Shown: positions 44,108-54,309, numbered from the stretch's first letter. The stretch: DNA of 64,000 bases from Paracoccus indicus (GCF_003056335.1 NZ_PYWA01000006.1:1-64000); one strand, 5' to 3'. Notes: generated by a model from the letters alone, not told the origin. Program-made: numbers and translations.

Positions 44108-44605
44108 TTGGCCATCGAGATCGAACGAAAGTTCCTTGTCCTTGGGGACGACTGGCGTGGCCAGGTTTCCAGGTCGCATCTGATCAAGGACTATCTGATT
44201 GCACGGTTCGAGACGGGCAAGGCGCGCATCCGGGATTGCGACGGCAAGGCGACGCTGACCGTCAAGGGCAACCGCACCGGCGTCTCGCGCAGCGAGTTCC
44301 ACTTCGACCTGTCGCCCGATCAGGCCCGGGACATGATCGCCGAACTGCCCAGCTCTCCGGGGTTGGAGAAGCGCCGACACGAGGTTCTGTTCGCGGGGCT
44401 TCTGTGGGAGGTGGACGAATATTTCGGTCCCCTGTCGGGGCTGGTCACCTGCGATGTCGAACTGCCACACGAGCAGCACGATTTCTGCCGTCCCAGCTGG
44501 GCGGGCCCCGAGATCACCCACGACAGCCGATACAGCTCGGCCCAGCTGGCGCGCGCGATGCATGCGGACGGCTTCGAGCTGACCGAGTTCCTGACCGGCA
44601 GCTGA
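44108..44605 (+). CDS. Second CYTH-domain protein
   Basis: The 165-aa protein opens AIEIERKFLVLGDDW with ExExK intact and continues KARIRDCDGKATLTVKGNR and HEVLFAGLLWEVDEYFGPLS, a typical CYTH strand order. It begins at a TTG with AGAGG upstream, 72 bases after the NUDIX stop. It is clearly different from the first CYTH protein (not a recent tandem copy), so the two probably have different substrates. It ends the polyphosphate-type cluster. Confidence 0.86.
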   Translation: MAIEIERKFLVLGDDWRGQVSRSHLIKDYLIARFETGKARIRDCDGKATLTVKGNRTGVSRSEFHFDLSPDQARDMIAELPSSPGLEKRRHEVLFAGLLWEVDEYFGPLSGLVTCDVELPHEQHDFCRPSWAGPEITHDSRYSSAQLARAMHADGFELTEFLTGS

Positions 44606-45043
44606 TGGTCCGAAGCTGGTTCTGGTCCCGGTGCGGTTGGGGCATGCGTCCGACCCGACAGGTCGACACGCGTGGTTCGGCGGTGGAAAGATGACATGAC
44701 CGCCGCGGGTGGTTCGGTTTTTTTCCGATGCCGGTGGTCGGAAGGTTCAGGGTGCCTGCCTCCTTGTCGAAGACCGATGCCCGACGGGCACCGACCGCGC
44801 GCTGAACAGATGTCTGTCGGACGATGGATGGTCTGCGTGGGCATCGCGAATTTTCCAGACTGTCAATGATGCGGGCTGACTGCCTTGGCATATCGGTTGG
44901 CGCGGCACTGCAAGAACTAACCCTATCGTCAATTTCCCGCGCTGCCGCTACGGAAACATGGTATGATGGGACATGGGACACGCGTTCCTTGCGGTCCTGA
45001 ATTTCCATGCAGTGGCATGATCGGCAGCAAAGGGGAGGTTACC
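44606..45043. other. Non-coding gap, nothing recognised
   Basis: About 440 bases between the second CYTH gene and the outer-membrane protein gene. No intact gene is seen on either strand. The base composition is somewhat lower in GC near 44860-44990, where the promoter of the outer-membrane protein may lie. The gene has a long leader with GGGGAGG just before its ATG. Confidence 0.4.
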
Positions 45044-45568
45044 ATGAAGAAGCATCTTTTGACGGCCGCCGGATGTCTGGCGCTGATGACGGTCCCGGCC
45101 TTGGCCCAGGATTGGACGGGGTTCTATGCCGGCGCCGGTATCGGGAAGATCGAGGTTGATACCAGCGTCGACGGCGTCAAGGAAAGCGACACCTCGTACG
45201 GCCTGCACGCCGGATACCGGTATGATGCCGGACAATGGGTCGTGGGCGGCGAATTCGAACACGACTGGACGGATATCGAACTGGTTCCCGGCGCCATAAC
45301 AGTCGATCGCGTGATGCGCCTGAAGGCCACCGCCGGCTATGATTTCGGCCAGGCATTGGTCTATGTCGCCGCGGGTGCAGCGCAGGTCGATGTCGATGGG
45401 CTGGGCGACGAATGGGGCGGCTTCTACGGCATCGGCGCGGCCTATGCCTTCAGTCCAAGGGCCAACGTCAGCCTTGAACTGTTGGAGCACAACTTCTCGG
45501 ACATCGGTGACAGCGGGATCGATGCCGACGCCTGGAGCGGCAACCTGCGAATGTCCTGGCGGTTCTGA
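45044..45568 (+). CDS. Small outer-membrane beta-barrel protein
   Basis: The 174-aa protein has a Sec signal peptide (KKHLLTAAGCLALMTVPALA). An eight-strand barrel pattern follows: WTGFYAGAGIGKIEV, SYGLHAGYRYDAGQWVVGGE, TAGYDFGQALVYVAAGAAQ, and an aromatic-ending last strand GNLRMSWRF. This is the opacity/Omp25-like porin fold (OMP_b-brl). AGGGGAGG precedes the ATG. Function is probably structural or a minor porin; it is not linked by overlap to either neighbour. Confidence 0.88.
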   Translation: MKKHLLTAAGCLALMTVPALAQDWTGFYAGAGIGKIEVDTSVDGVKESDTSYGLHAGYRYDAGQWVVGGEFEHDWTDIELVPGAITVDRVMRLKATAGYDFGQALVYVAAGAAQVDVDGLGDEWGGFYGIGAAYAFSPRANVSLELLEHNFSDIGDSGIDADAWSGNLRMSWRF

Positions 45569-45664
45569 GCGTCGGTCGAACGGACGGGATGATCTGTCTT
45601 CGCGGGCATGCCCAAACGCGGTCGGTCGGATTGACCGCCGCGGCATTTCCGGTCATGACGGTTC

Positions 45665-45852
45665 GCGATGGTTCCCGTGTCGGCCAAGGCTCCGACCGGG
45701 TGAAAAGGGAACGTGGTGCGGTGTAGCCATCAGGCGCCAAATCCACGACTGCCCCCGCAACTGTAAGCGGTGAGCCGACCCCATGATGCCACTGGCGCTG
45801 CACGCGCCGGGAAGGCGGGGAAGGCCGCGATCCGCGAGTCAGGAGACCTGCC
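45665..45852 (+). ncRNA. Cobalamin riboswitch
   Basis: The leader contains the conserved elements of the B12 riboswitch in order: GGGTGAAAAGGGAA (near 45698), CCCCCGCAACTGTAAGC, GCCACTGG, GGGAAGGCGGGGAAGG, and the B12 box GAGTCAGGAGACCTGCC ending at 45852. It precedes the BtuF-like gene by 168 bases. High adenosylcobalamin should reduce expression of the importer. Between the aptamer and the gene lies a CCCGGG-CGGGGTG-CCCCGG hairpin that may be part of the expression platform. Confidence 0.92.
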
Positions 45853-46020
45853 ATCATGATCGAAACCAACCCGGGCGGGGTGCCCCGGAGAAAGACCGCA
45901 TGCGCCGAACCCCGGCAATGATCCAGCTTGACCGCTTGACGCGGCAGAGGCCAAGGCCACAGCCCTTGCCCTGCCGATGCGCCTTCTTCTGCCCCGTCCT
46001 TCGCATGATGAAGGACGACC

Positions 46021-47022
46021 ATGAACCGACTGACCTTGGCCGCGCTGATCGCGCTGGCAGCGCCTGCCGCATTGGCTGCGCCGACCGAATATCCCCTGAT
46101 CATCGACAATTGCGGGCACGGGCTGACCTTTCCGGCACGCCCCGACAACGTCGTCTCGATCGGGCAGACCACGACCGAGATCCTCTATGCCCTCGGGCAG
46201 GCCGACCGCATGGCGGGCACCGCATTGTGGTTCAACGATGTCCTGCCGCGTTTCGGGGAGCAGGACGCGAAGGTCGCGCGGATCAGCGACAATACTCCCA
46301 GCTTCGAGGGGGTGGTCGCCGAGCGCCCCGGCTTCGTTCCGACCATGTTCGAATGGATGATCGGTGAACAGGGCGCGGTCGGTACGCGCCAGCAGTTCGC
46401 CGATCTGGGCATTCCGGCCTATGTCATGCCGACCGATTGCCAAGGCAAGGACAACCTTGTCGGTGCAGACGGCACGCGCCTTGCGCCCTTCGACATCCAG
46501 ACCCTGTGGGACGGCATCGACCAGATGGCGCAGGTGATGGACGCGCAGGATGCCGGCGATGCGCTGATCGCCGACCTCAAGTCCCGCGAGGCGGCGGTGG
46601 TCCGGCGTGCGGCGGCGATGGATCTGCCGGATGCCTCGGCGGCGGTCTGGTTCTCGTCGGCGGATCTGGAACTTGATCCCTATATGGCCGGGGCCATGGG
46701 CATTCCCGCGTGGATGCTGGATCGGTTGGGCCTGCGCAACGTCGTAACCTCGGACGAGGAATGGCCGACCGTGGGGTGGGAGACGATCGCCCGCGCCGAC
46801 CCGTCCGTGATCGTGATCGCCCGCATGGACCGCCGCCGCTTTCCGGCCGACGACTTCGAGGCGAAGCTGCGGTTCCTGAAGTCCGATCCCGTCACCAGCC
46901 AGATGACCGCCGTCAGGGAGGGCCGCATCGTCATCCTCGACGCCGAGGCCATGCATCCCAGCATTCGCCTGATCGACGGATTGGAAGCGCTGGCCCAGGG
47001 CATGGACGGGCTGTCCCGGTGA
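46021..47022 (+). CDS. Periplasmic binding protein of a cobalamin-type ABC importer (BtuF-like)
   Basis: The 333-aa protein has a signal peptide (NRLTLAALIALAAPAALAAP). A Peripla_BP_2 fold follows with VVSIGQTTTEILYALGQADR, VVAERPGFVPTMFEWM, PVGWETIARADPSVIVIAR-type text (TVGWETIARADPSVIVIA) and a long helix linking two lobes. It lies behind the cobalamin riboswitch and overlaps the FecCD permease gene (GTGA), so cobalamin or a cobinamide is the likely ligand; a siderophore is less likely. No TonB receptor gene is adjacent. Confidence 0.87.
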   Translation: MNRLTLAALIALAAPAALAAPTEYPLIIDNCGHGLTFPARPDNVVSIGQTTTEILYALGQADRMAGTALWFNDVLPRFGEQDAKVARISDNTPSFEGVVAERPGFVPTMFEWMIGEQGAVGTRQQFADLGIPAYVMPTDCQGKDNLVGADGTRLAPFDIQTLWDGIDQMAQVMDAQDAGDALIADLKSREAAVVRRAAAMDLPDASAAVWFSSADLELDPYMAGAMGIPAWMLDRLGLRNVVTSDEEWPTVGWETIARADPSVIVIARMDRRRFPADDFEAKLRFLKSDPVTSQMTAVREGRIVILDAEAMHPSIRLIDGLEALAQGMDGLSR

Positions 47023-48074
47023 GCGGCCATGTCGACGTGGCCGCGATCCGGCGGCCACGGGCTCCGGGTTGGATCTGGGCGGCGGCGCCGATCATGGCGG
47101 CGCCCCTGATCGGCGCCGCCTTGGGCGAAACGCCGATCCCCATCGCGACGGTCTGGCAGGCGCTGGCAAACCAGCTTTTCGGGGCGGGCTATCCGGTCGA
47201 TCCCATCGATCAGGGGATCATCTGGTCCTATCGGCTGCCGCGCGCGCTGGTCGCCGGGGCCTGCGGGGCGGGACTGGCGATCTCGGGGCTGGTGCTGCAG
47301 ACGCTGCTGCGCAACGCGCTGGCCGATCCCTATCTTCTGGGCATTTCGGCCGGGGCTTCGACCGGCGCGGTGCTGGTCGCCGTCGCGGGTCTGGGCGCGG
47401 CCTTTCTGCCGATGTCGGTCGGGGCGCTGCTGGGGGCGCTGGCGGCATTCGCGCTGGTCGCGGGGCTGGCGCGGCTTTCGGGCGGTGGCCCAAGCGCGCG
47501 GGGTGCCGCGCAGATCGTGCTGGCGGGCATTGCGGGGTCGCAGCTGTTCAACGCGCTGACCAGCTTCATCATCGCGCGCTCCGCCAGCGCCGAGCAGGCG
47601 CGGGGCATCATGTTCTGGCTGCTGGGCAACCTGTCGGGCGTCAGATGGGACGACGTCTGGCTGGCCGCTGCGGCGGTGACGGTCGCCTTGGTCACGGCGC
47701 TGTGGCATGTGCGGTCGCTGGACGCCTTTGCCTTCGGCACCGAATCCGCGGCCTCGCTTGGGGTGCCGGTGCGGCGGGTGCAGGGCATCCTGATCCTTGC
47801 GACGGCGGCGGCGACGGCGGTGCTGGTCTCGATCACCGGGGCCATCGGCTTCGTGGGGCTGGTGGTGCCGCATGCGGCGCGCTTTCTGGTCGGCAGCAGG
47901 CATGCGCGTCTGGTGCCGGTCTCGGCGCTGATCGGGATGGTCTTCCTGATTGCCGCCGATGTCATCGCACGCATGCTGGTGCCGGGCCAGACCCTGCCCA
48001 TCGGCGTCGTGACGGCGCTTGTGGGGGCGCCGGCCTTCGCCATCATCCTGATCCGCGCGGGGTCCGCATCATGA
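47019..48074 (+). CDS. FecCD-family permease (BtuC-like)
   Basis: The product is about 351 aa. The FecCD signature is clear: WSYRLPRALVAGACGAGLAI, ALADPYLLGISAGASTGA, and the late AIGFVGLVVPHAARFLVG. About ten membrane segments. The start is a GTG overlapping the binding-protein stop (GTGA). It forms a homodimeric vitamin B12 channel with the ATPase encoded next. Confidence 0.92.
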   Translation: MSGHVDVAAIRRPRAPGWIWAAAPIMAAPLIGAALGETPIPIATVWQALANQLFGAGYPVDPIDQGIIWSYRLPRALVAGACGAGLAISGLVLQTLLRNALADPYLLGISAGASTGAVLVAVAGLGAAFLPMSVGALLGALAAFALVAGLARLSGGGPSARGAAQIVLAGIAGSQLFNALTSFIIARSASAEQARGIMFWLLGNLSGVRWDDVWLAAAAVTVALVTALWHVRSLDAFAFGTESAASLGVPVRRVQGILILATAAATAVLVSITGAIGFVGLVVPHAARFLVGSRHARLVPVSALIGMVFLIAADVIARMLVPGQTLPIGVVTALVGAPAFAIILIRAGSAS

Positions 48075-48832
48075 TGCTGCAAGCCATCGATCTGGGTCAA
48101 AGCCTGCGCGGTCGGGACGTGCTGGACGGCATCAGCCTGACAGTTGGTCCCGGTCAGGTGCTGGGGCTGGTCGGGCCGAACGGTTCGGGCAAATCCACCC
48201 TTCTGCGTCTTCTGGCGGGGCTGGTGCGGCCGGACCGTGGCCGCGTGCTGCTGGACGGGCAGCCGATGGCTGCGATGCCGCAACGTGGGATTGCCCGGCG
48301 GATGGCGCTGGTCGCGCAAAGCGCCGAGACCTCGGACCGCATCAGCGTCCGCGATGCGGTCGCCCTTGGCCGCACGCCATGGCTGGACGCCTTCAGGCCG
48401 TGGTCGGCCCGCGATGATGCCCATGTCGACCGCGCCCTGCGACGTGTCGATCTGGGCCATCTGGCCGATCGCGACTGGTCCACCCTGTCGGGAGGCGAAC
48501 GTCAGCGCGCCCATATCGCGCGCGCCTTGGCTCAGGACCCGCAGATCCTGCTGCTGGACGAGCCGACGAACCATCTGGACATCCGGCACCAACTGTCGAT
48601 CCTTGAACTGGTCGCCGGCCTTGGCATCGCGGTCGTGATCGCGCTGCACGACCTGAACCATGCGATGCATTGTGACCGGCTGGCCGTGCTGCAGGACGGC
48701 CAGCTGCAGGCGCTAGGGTCGCCGGAGAAAGTCCTCGACCCGGCGCTTCTGGCCCGCGTCTTCGGCGTGCGCGCCAGCGCCCTGATCGACCCGCATGACG
48801 GCAGTCGCGTCCTGCGCTTTCACCCATGTTGA
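48071..48832 (+). CDS. ABC transporter ATPase (BtuD/FecE-like)
   Basis: The 253-aa ATPase has Walker A GPNGSGKST, LSGGERQRAHIARAL, Walker B ILLLDEPTNHLD and the switch VIALHDLNHAMH. These are the usual FecE/BtuD motifs. Tandem ATG-ATG start; the first overlaps the permease stop (ATGA), the second is an alternative. It completes the importer under the cobalamin riboswitch. Confidence 0.92.
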   Translation: MMLQAIDLGQSLRGRDVLDGISLTVGPGQVLGLVGPNGSGKSTLLRLLAGLVRPDRGRVLLDGQPMAAMPQRGIARRMALVAQSAETSDRISVRDAVALGRTPWLDAFRPWSARDDAHVDRALRRVDLGHLADRDWSTLSGGERQRAHIARALAQDPQILLLDEPTNHLDIRHQLSILELVAGLGIAVVIALHDLNHAMHCDRLAVLQDGQLQALGSPEKVLDPALLARVFGVRASALIDPHDGSRVLRFHPC

Positions 48833-49012
48833 GCTGACGAACGCTTCCAAGCGTTGCTTTTGTCCGTCGATGACCTCGGTTTGCAGGTCAATCAGGATGG
48901 TCGGCCTGCGTGCAAACATTTCGAACCCGCCATTCGTCGTGCGAGTTCGGGTGCTGCGCGGGGATGATCCGGCCAAGGCATCGCAAGCCGCCGGATCGCC
49001 CCTTGCCCTGCG

Positions 49013-50230
<1,218 letters not shown>

Positions 50231-50255
50231 TCGTCCCCTTTTGCGGATCTAAGAT

Positions 50256-50268
50256 GTAATAACATAAC
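50256..50268. promoter_or_regulatory. Zur-like operator before zigA
   Basis: GTAATAACATAAC is an imperfect palindrome close in style to alphaproteobacterial Zur boxes (GTTATAATATAAC) and sits in an AT-rich island (about 50249-50275) 26 bases before the zigA start. Zinc-bound Zur would repress there. Confidence 0.6.
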
Positions 50269-50420
50269 AATATTGCTGCCGTCCAGTGGGGGTACGCATG
50301 ACGATCCTGGCTTGCGGTGGGACCGTTCGAACAAGGTCATCTCGGGGTGGTCGCAGGTGGGCCGGGCCCTCCGTCAGGTTGCGCGGACGTCTTGACGCTG
50401 CCGGAAAGAGCCGCAGGCAT

Positions 50421-50455
50421 GGGGTCCGGACCCATGATCATTCGGGTCCGACCCC
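50421..50455. terminator. Hairpin spanning the GH105 stop codon
   Basis: GGGGTCCGGACCC ... GGGTCCGACCCC arms surround an about ten-base loop that includes the GH105 stop. A strong stem without a clean T-run; it may mark the 3' end of the pectin operon on the minus strand. The 190 bases between it and zigA hold no gene. Confidence 0.45.
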
Positions 50456-51532
50456 TTCGGCATCACTGCTCATGGCGGCAAGTTGACGGCTGGCAACTGC
50501 CATCATCAAGGGGCCGGTGCCCTTGGCGTCATCGGCCACCACCGGCTCGGTCAGGTAATAGCCGGGGGTGCCGTCGCGATAGACGCCTGAGAAACCGCCC
50601 AGACCCGCCACAAGGCAGATACCGCCGAACCCCGCGCCCGCGCCGTCGTGCTGCAGGCGCGATGCCAGGAAAGCCATCGCGCGATCGGCGGCACCGACGG
50701 CCCCGGGCAGGTCCTTCGCGGCATGCAGCGCATAGGCGAACATCGCCGAGGCCGAGCTTTCGGTATAATTGCCGGGCAGCTGCGGTTGGTCGATCACCTG
50801 CAGCCAGCCGCCATCCGGGCGTTGCAGACTGATGATGCGCGTCAGCAGGTCGCGCGTCGGACGTGCCAGCCCTGCGGCGGCGAAAGCATCCTGGCCGACC
50901 AAATGGGCGGTATCGACCAGCGCCATCGCCTGCCAGCCAAGCGCGCGCGCCCATGCCGATGGAGATTGCCCCGTCACGGGATCGGCCCAGTCCTGCGCGC
51001 CTGATGTGTCGCAACCGTGGGCGTAAAGCCCGTCGGGCCGCGCCGTCATCGTCAGCGCGTCGCGCAGCTGCGACACCGCATCCTGCACCAGCCGCTGATC
51101 GCCCTGCTGCTGCCCCAGCTGGATCTGGAACGGCAGCCCCATGTACAGCCCGTCCAGCCAGACCTGATGCGGATAGATGCGCTTGTGCCAATAGCTGCCG
51201 CCCGCCGTGCGGGGGTGGTTCGCAAGCTGTTCGCCCAAGCGCCCTGCCGCACGCATCCATCGCGGATCGCCCGTCCAGCGGTCCAGCGCGAAGAGGACCC
51301 GCCCCGAAAGGATGTTGTCGATGTTGTAATCCGTGGGGTCGTAATTCGCCAACCGGCCGTCGGGGTCGATTTGCGCCTGCGCCAGCCGCAGCAGGTGGTC
51401 GCGCCAGCGGTCCTCGCCTGTCGCCTCGAACAGCAGTTCCAGACCGCGATAGATGCAGCCGTCTTCATAGCACCAGGCGCCGCCCTTGTAGGGGCGGTAT
51501 CGGGTGGCATAGGCGTCGAAATAGCTCAGCAT
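50438..51532 (-). CDS. Glycoside hydrolase family 88/105 (unsaturated galacturonyl hydrolase)
   Basis: The 364-aa protein lacks a signal peptide. The alpha/alpha-barrel patches of YteR/YesR-type enzymes are visible: WCYEDGCIYRGLELLFEATG, IDNILSGRVLFALDRWTG, HQVWLDGLYMGLPFQIQL, SPSAWARALGWQAMALVD, and LPGNYTESSASAMFAYALH. They cleave the unsaturated uronic acid produced by lyases from rhamnogalacturonan or pectin oligosaccharides in the cytoplasm. The start overlaps the GH28 stop by 7 bases. Last gene of the operon. Confidence 0.9.
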   Translation of the reverse strand: MLSYFDAYATRYRPYKGGAWCYEDGCIYRGLELLFEATGEDRWRDHLLRLAQAQIDPDGRLANYDPTDYNIDNILSGRVLFALDRWTGDPRWMRAAGRLGEQLANHPRTAGGSYWHKRIYPHQVWLDGLYMGLPFQIQLGQQQGDQRLVQDAVSQLRDALTMTARPDGLYAHGCDTSGAQDWADPVTGQSPSAWARALGWQAMALVDTAHLVGQDAFAAAGLARPTRDLLTRIISLQRPDGGWLQVIDQPQLPGNYTESSASAMFAYALHAAKDLPGAVGAADRAMAFLASRLQHDGAGAGFGGICLVAGLGGFSGVYRDGTPGYYLTEPVVADDAKGTGPLMMAVASRQLAAMSSDAEGVGPE

Positions 51533-52995
51533 GGCATGAAATCCTTGGCGGTCAGGGGGCCGTGGGGCAGGTCTGGCGGGGCGTCGATGGCGCAATGCTC
51601 GGCCAGGATGAAGGCGCCGCTAACGGGCATGATGCCGTCGGCCATCAGCGGGGGCGCGGGCGGCGCGGGGGCGAAGCTGGCCGTGACGTCGCGCAGGGTG
51701 ACGCCCTGCACCGGTGCCTCGGGCAGACCGAGGCAGGCGGCCACGGCCAGCCGCACCCCTTCGGCATGCAGGCGCGTCACGGTGATGTCGCGGATCTGCG
51801 GGGTCAGCGGCGTGACGGGCAAGTGGGCGCGGGACTGGACCTGCAGGTCATGGCCGTCATGGTCGCAAAAGTAATGCGCGTTGATGGCCAGCACCGTATC
51901 GACATCCGTCATGTGGCAATCGGCGAGGGTGATGCGGGCCACCTCTCCGCCCCGCCCGCGGCGGGTCTTGATGCGCAGGCCACGGTCGGTCTGCGCCATG
52001 CGACAATGGCTGACATGGACATCGGTGACGCCGCCCGACATCTCGGATCCGATGACGACGCCGCCGTGGCCCCGCTCCATCAGGCAGTGGCGGATGGTGA
52101 TGTTGCGGGTGGGGGCAAGGTGATCGCCATTGCCGTCGTCGCGCCGCTTGCCCGCCTTGATGGCGATGCAATCGTCGCCGGTCGAAAAGCGCAGGCCCTC
52201 GATGGTGACGCCCTGACAGCTTTCGGGGTTCAGCCCGTCTGTATTGGGGCTGTCGGGTGGGTTTTCGACGGTCATGGCCGCGAAGGTCAGGTCGCGCGAG
52301 CGATAGGGGTGGATCGTCCAGCTGGGCGAGTTGGCGACGGTCGGGCCAAGGACGGTGACGCCCTGACAGCCGACCAGATGCAGCAGCCTTGCGCGGCGTG
52401 CGCCGTTGTGGGTGTCCTTGGGCCATGACCACCAGTCGCCGCGCGACCCGCCGCCGTCGATGCGGCCCGGTCCGGCGATGGTGATGTTGCGGGCTTCCAG
52501 CGCGGTCAGGATGGCGCGGTGGCAGGTCTCGGGCAGACCCTCCCAGCTGCCGCCCTGGGTGGGGTCCAGCAGAGGCCAGCCGTCGCGATGGTCGGGGGCG
52601 GCCAGCTCTGCCCCCTCGGCCAGATAGAGATGGCGGTGCGACGGGATCAGCAGCGGCGCGACCTGCCAGCGCCCCGCAGGCACGATCAGCGTGCCGCCAT
52701 CGGGCAGTGCGTCCAGCATCGCTTGGGCGCGGGTGGGATCGCGCAGCGTGACCGCCCCCGCGCAGGGCGGGGTGGTCAGCATCATGGGCGCGAAACCCTG
52801 AACCGCAATGCGCAGGGGGGTGCCGGGGGGCAGGTCGTGGAAGGGCGTCACCACGCGGTCGGTCGTGCCGCGACGGTCCAGATCCGGTCCGGTCAGATGC
52901 CAGTCCAGCGGTCGGGGCAGGTGATACAGCCCCCCCGGCACCGACAGGCGCAGGGCGACCGAGCGCGGCGTCGCCGCCACGAGATGCAATGTCAT
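51526..52995 (-). CDS. Cytoplasmic polygalacturonase-type GH28 enzyme
   Basis: The 489-aa protein has an N-terminal about 90-aa beta-sandwich-like extension and a right-handed beta-helix with the GH28 catalytic motifs SPNTDGLNPES, STGDDCIAIKAG, GHGGVVIGSEMSGG and RGLRIKT. No signal peptide is present, which suggests an exo-enzyme acting on imported oligogalacturonides. The ATG at 52995 has AAGGAG upstream; an upstream in-frame codon at 53040 is rejected because it lies in the intergenic hairpin. Confidence 0.92.
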   Translation of the reverse strand: MTLHLVAATPRSVALRLSVPGGLYHLPRPLDWHLTGPDLDRRGTTDRVVTPFHDLPPGTPLRIAVQGFAPMMLTTPPCAGAVTLRDPTRAQAMLDALPDGGTLIVPAGRWQVAPLLIPSHRHLYLAEGAELAAPDHRDGWPLLDPTQGGSWEGLPETCHRAILTALEARNITIAGPGRIDGGGSRGDWWSWPKDTHNGARRARLLHLVGCQGVTVLGPTVANSPSWTIHPYRSRDLTFAAMTVENPPDSPNTDGLNPESCQGVTIEGLRFSTGDDCIAIKAGKRRDDGNGDHLAPTRNITIRHCLMERGHGGVVIGSEMSGGVTDVHVSHCRMAQTDRGLRIKTRRGRGGEVARITLADCHMTDVDTVLAINAHYFCDHDGHDLQVQSRAHLPVTPLTPQIRDITVTRLHAEGVRLAVAACLGLPEAPVQGVTLRDVTASFAPAPPAPPLMADGIMPVSGAFILAEHCAIDAPPDLPHGPLTAKDFMPC

Positions 52996-53013
52996 CGGAT
53001 GCTCCTTGCGGGG

Positions 53014-53036
53014 TCCGGCGGCGCGGGGCCGCCGGA
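53014..53036 (-). other. RNA hairpin after the sugar-binding-protein gene
   Basis: TCCGGCGG-CCCCGCG-CCGCCGGA (minus strand) is a perfect eight-pair stem in the 58-base gap between the binding-protein stop and the GH28 start. It has no T-run. It likely protects the upstream message. Confidence 0.6.
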
Positions 53037-53053
53037 TCATGGCGTGACGGGGA

Positions 53054-54295
53054 TCAGCGGAAGCTGCGCAGGGCGCGGTCGATCTCGTCGATCATCTCGG
53101 CTGCGGCGTCATCGGGGCCGATCTGGTCATAGGCGACCGCCTCGAGGTAGTCGCCGAAGATGCCGCGCACCTTGGGGTGTTCGCTCAGGGGCGAGGGCAC
53201 CGGCCCCTGTCCCTGCTGCACCAGGTCGTGGGCCGCGACGACATTGGCGTCGATCAGACCTTCGGCGGTCAGACGTTCGGCGGCGGTGCGGCTGGCGGGG
53301 ATGCCGCGCGAATCCGACAGGATGTCGATGGCATCGGGATCGTTCAGCAGGCAGTCGATGATCTGGGCGGCGGCCTTGGGGTGCTGCGACCGCGCCGAGA
53401 TCGCGAACAGCATCGAGGGCTTGCGATAGGTGCCGTCGTTCACCGCGCCCTCGACCTGCAGCATCGGCACCGGGACCAGTTCCTGATCGCCAAGCGGATC
53501 GGCGTATTTGGCATAGGCCGAGTCCCATTCGTAGGTGCCCGCGATCCGGCCCTCGGCCCAGGGGCGCATCTCGAACAGCTCGATGTTGCCTTCCGAGGCG
53601 ACCTGCTGCCAGCTGCGGATGGTGCCATCCTCGACCAGCGACAGATAGAAGCGGATGCCCGCGGCCAGTTCCTCGGGGGTCCAGGCGACGGTGGTGGTTT
53701 CGGGGTCGATCAGATCCTTGCCCGTCATCTGCGTCACCGTGGTCGAGACGAGGAAGATCGCGTTCAACCCCTGCGCCTCGAAGGGCATGACGCCATCGCC
53801 CAGCTTGCCCGCCGCGGCGCGGACCTCGTCCCAGGTCGAGGGCAGCGGCAGGTTTGCGGCATCGAAGACGGTCTTGTTGAAGAAATAGACCGGCCCCGTC
53901 TCGGCCACGGGCAGGCCGTTCAAGACGCCGTTCATCTCTCCTCCGGCCAGCTGCTCGTCGGTCCATTGCGACAGGTCGATCGTGTCGGCATGATCGCGCA
54001 GATCGGCGAACCCCGTCCCATCGGGCGAGAAGAGCGGCAGCCACGGCCAGTTGATCTGCATGATGTCGGCCTCGGTCCGGCCTGCGATCTGGGTGGTGAT
54101 GCGTTCCTGGTGGCCCGCCCATCCGGTGAATTCGGCGGCGACGGCATGGCCGTGCTTTTCGCCGCAGACGGCCAGCGCCTCTTGTGTCTGGGCGTGGCGG
54201 GCGTCGCCGCCCCACCATGACATGCGCAGGTCTTCGGCCTGCACCGCGCCAGCCAGCAGGCCGGTCGCAAGGATCGTCGTGGTCAACAGCTTCAT
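53054..54295 (-). CDS. Carbohydrate ABC transporter substrate-binding protein
   Basis: The 413-aa protein has a Sec signal peptide (KLLTTTILATGLLAGAVQA) and an SBP_bac_1-type fold. It shows LRMSWWGGDARH, FTGWAGHQERITTQIAGR, ADIMQINWPWL, NGLPVAETGPVYFFNKTVFD and PSTWDEVRAAAGKLGDG. Located in a pectin-degradation operon, so its ligand is probably an oligogalacturonide or unsaturated disaccharide. It is followed by a hairpin and then the GH28 gene. Confidence 0.9.
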   Translation of the reverse strand: MKLLTTTILATGLLAGAVQAEDLRMSWWGGDARHAQTQEALAVCGEKHGHAVAAEFTGWAGHQERITTQIAGRTEADIMQINWPWLPLFSPDGTGFADLRDHADTIDLSQWTDEQLAGGEMNGVLNGLPVAETGPVYFFNKTVFDAANLPLPSTWDEVRAAAGKLGDGVMPFEAQGLNAIFLVSTTVTQMTGKDLIDPETTTVAWTPEELAAGIRFYLSLVEDGTIRSWQQVASEGNIELFEMRPWAEGRIAGTYEWDSAYAKYADPLGDQELVPVPMLQVEGAVNDGTYRKPSMLFAISARSQHPKAAAQIIDCLLNDPDAIDILSDSRGIPASRTAAERLTAEGLIDANVVAAHDLVQQGQGPVPSPLSEHPKVRGIFGDYLEAVAYDQIGPDDAAAEMIDEIDRALRSFR

Positions 54296-54309
54296 CGGGT
54301 TCCCCTCCC

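Noticed and set aside
45855..46020. A short leader peptide after the riboswitch (MIETNPGG...)
   Set aside because: It lacks a ribosome site, ends quickly and overlaps the expression-platform hairpin; no family support.
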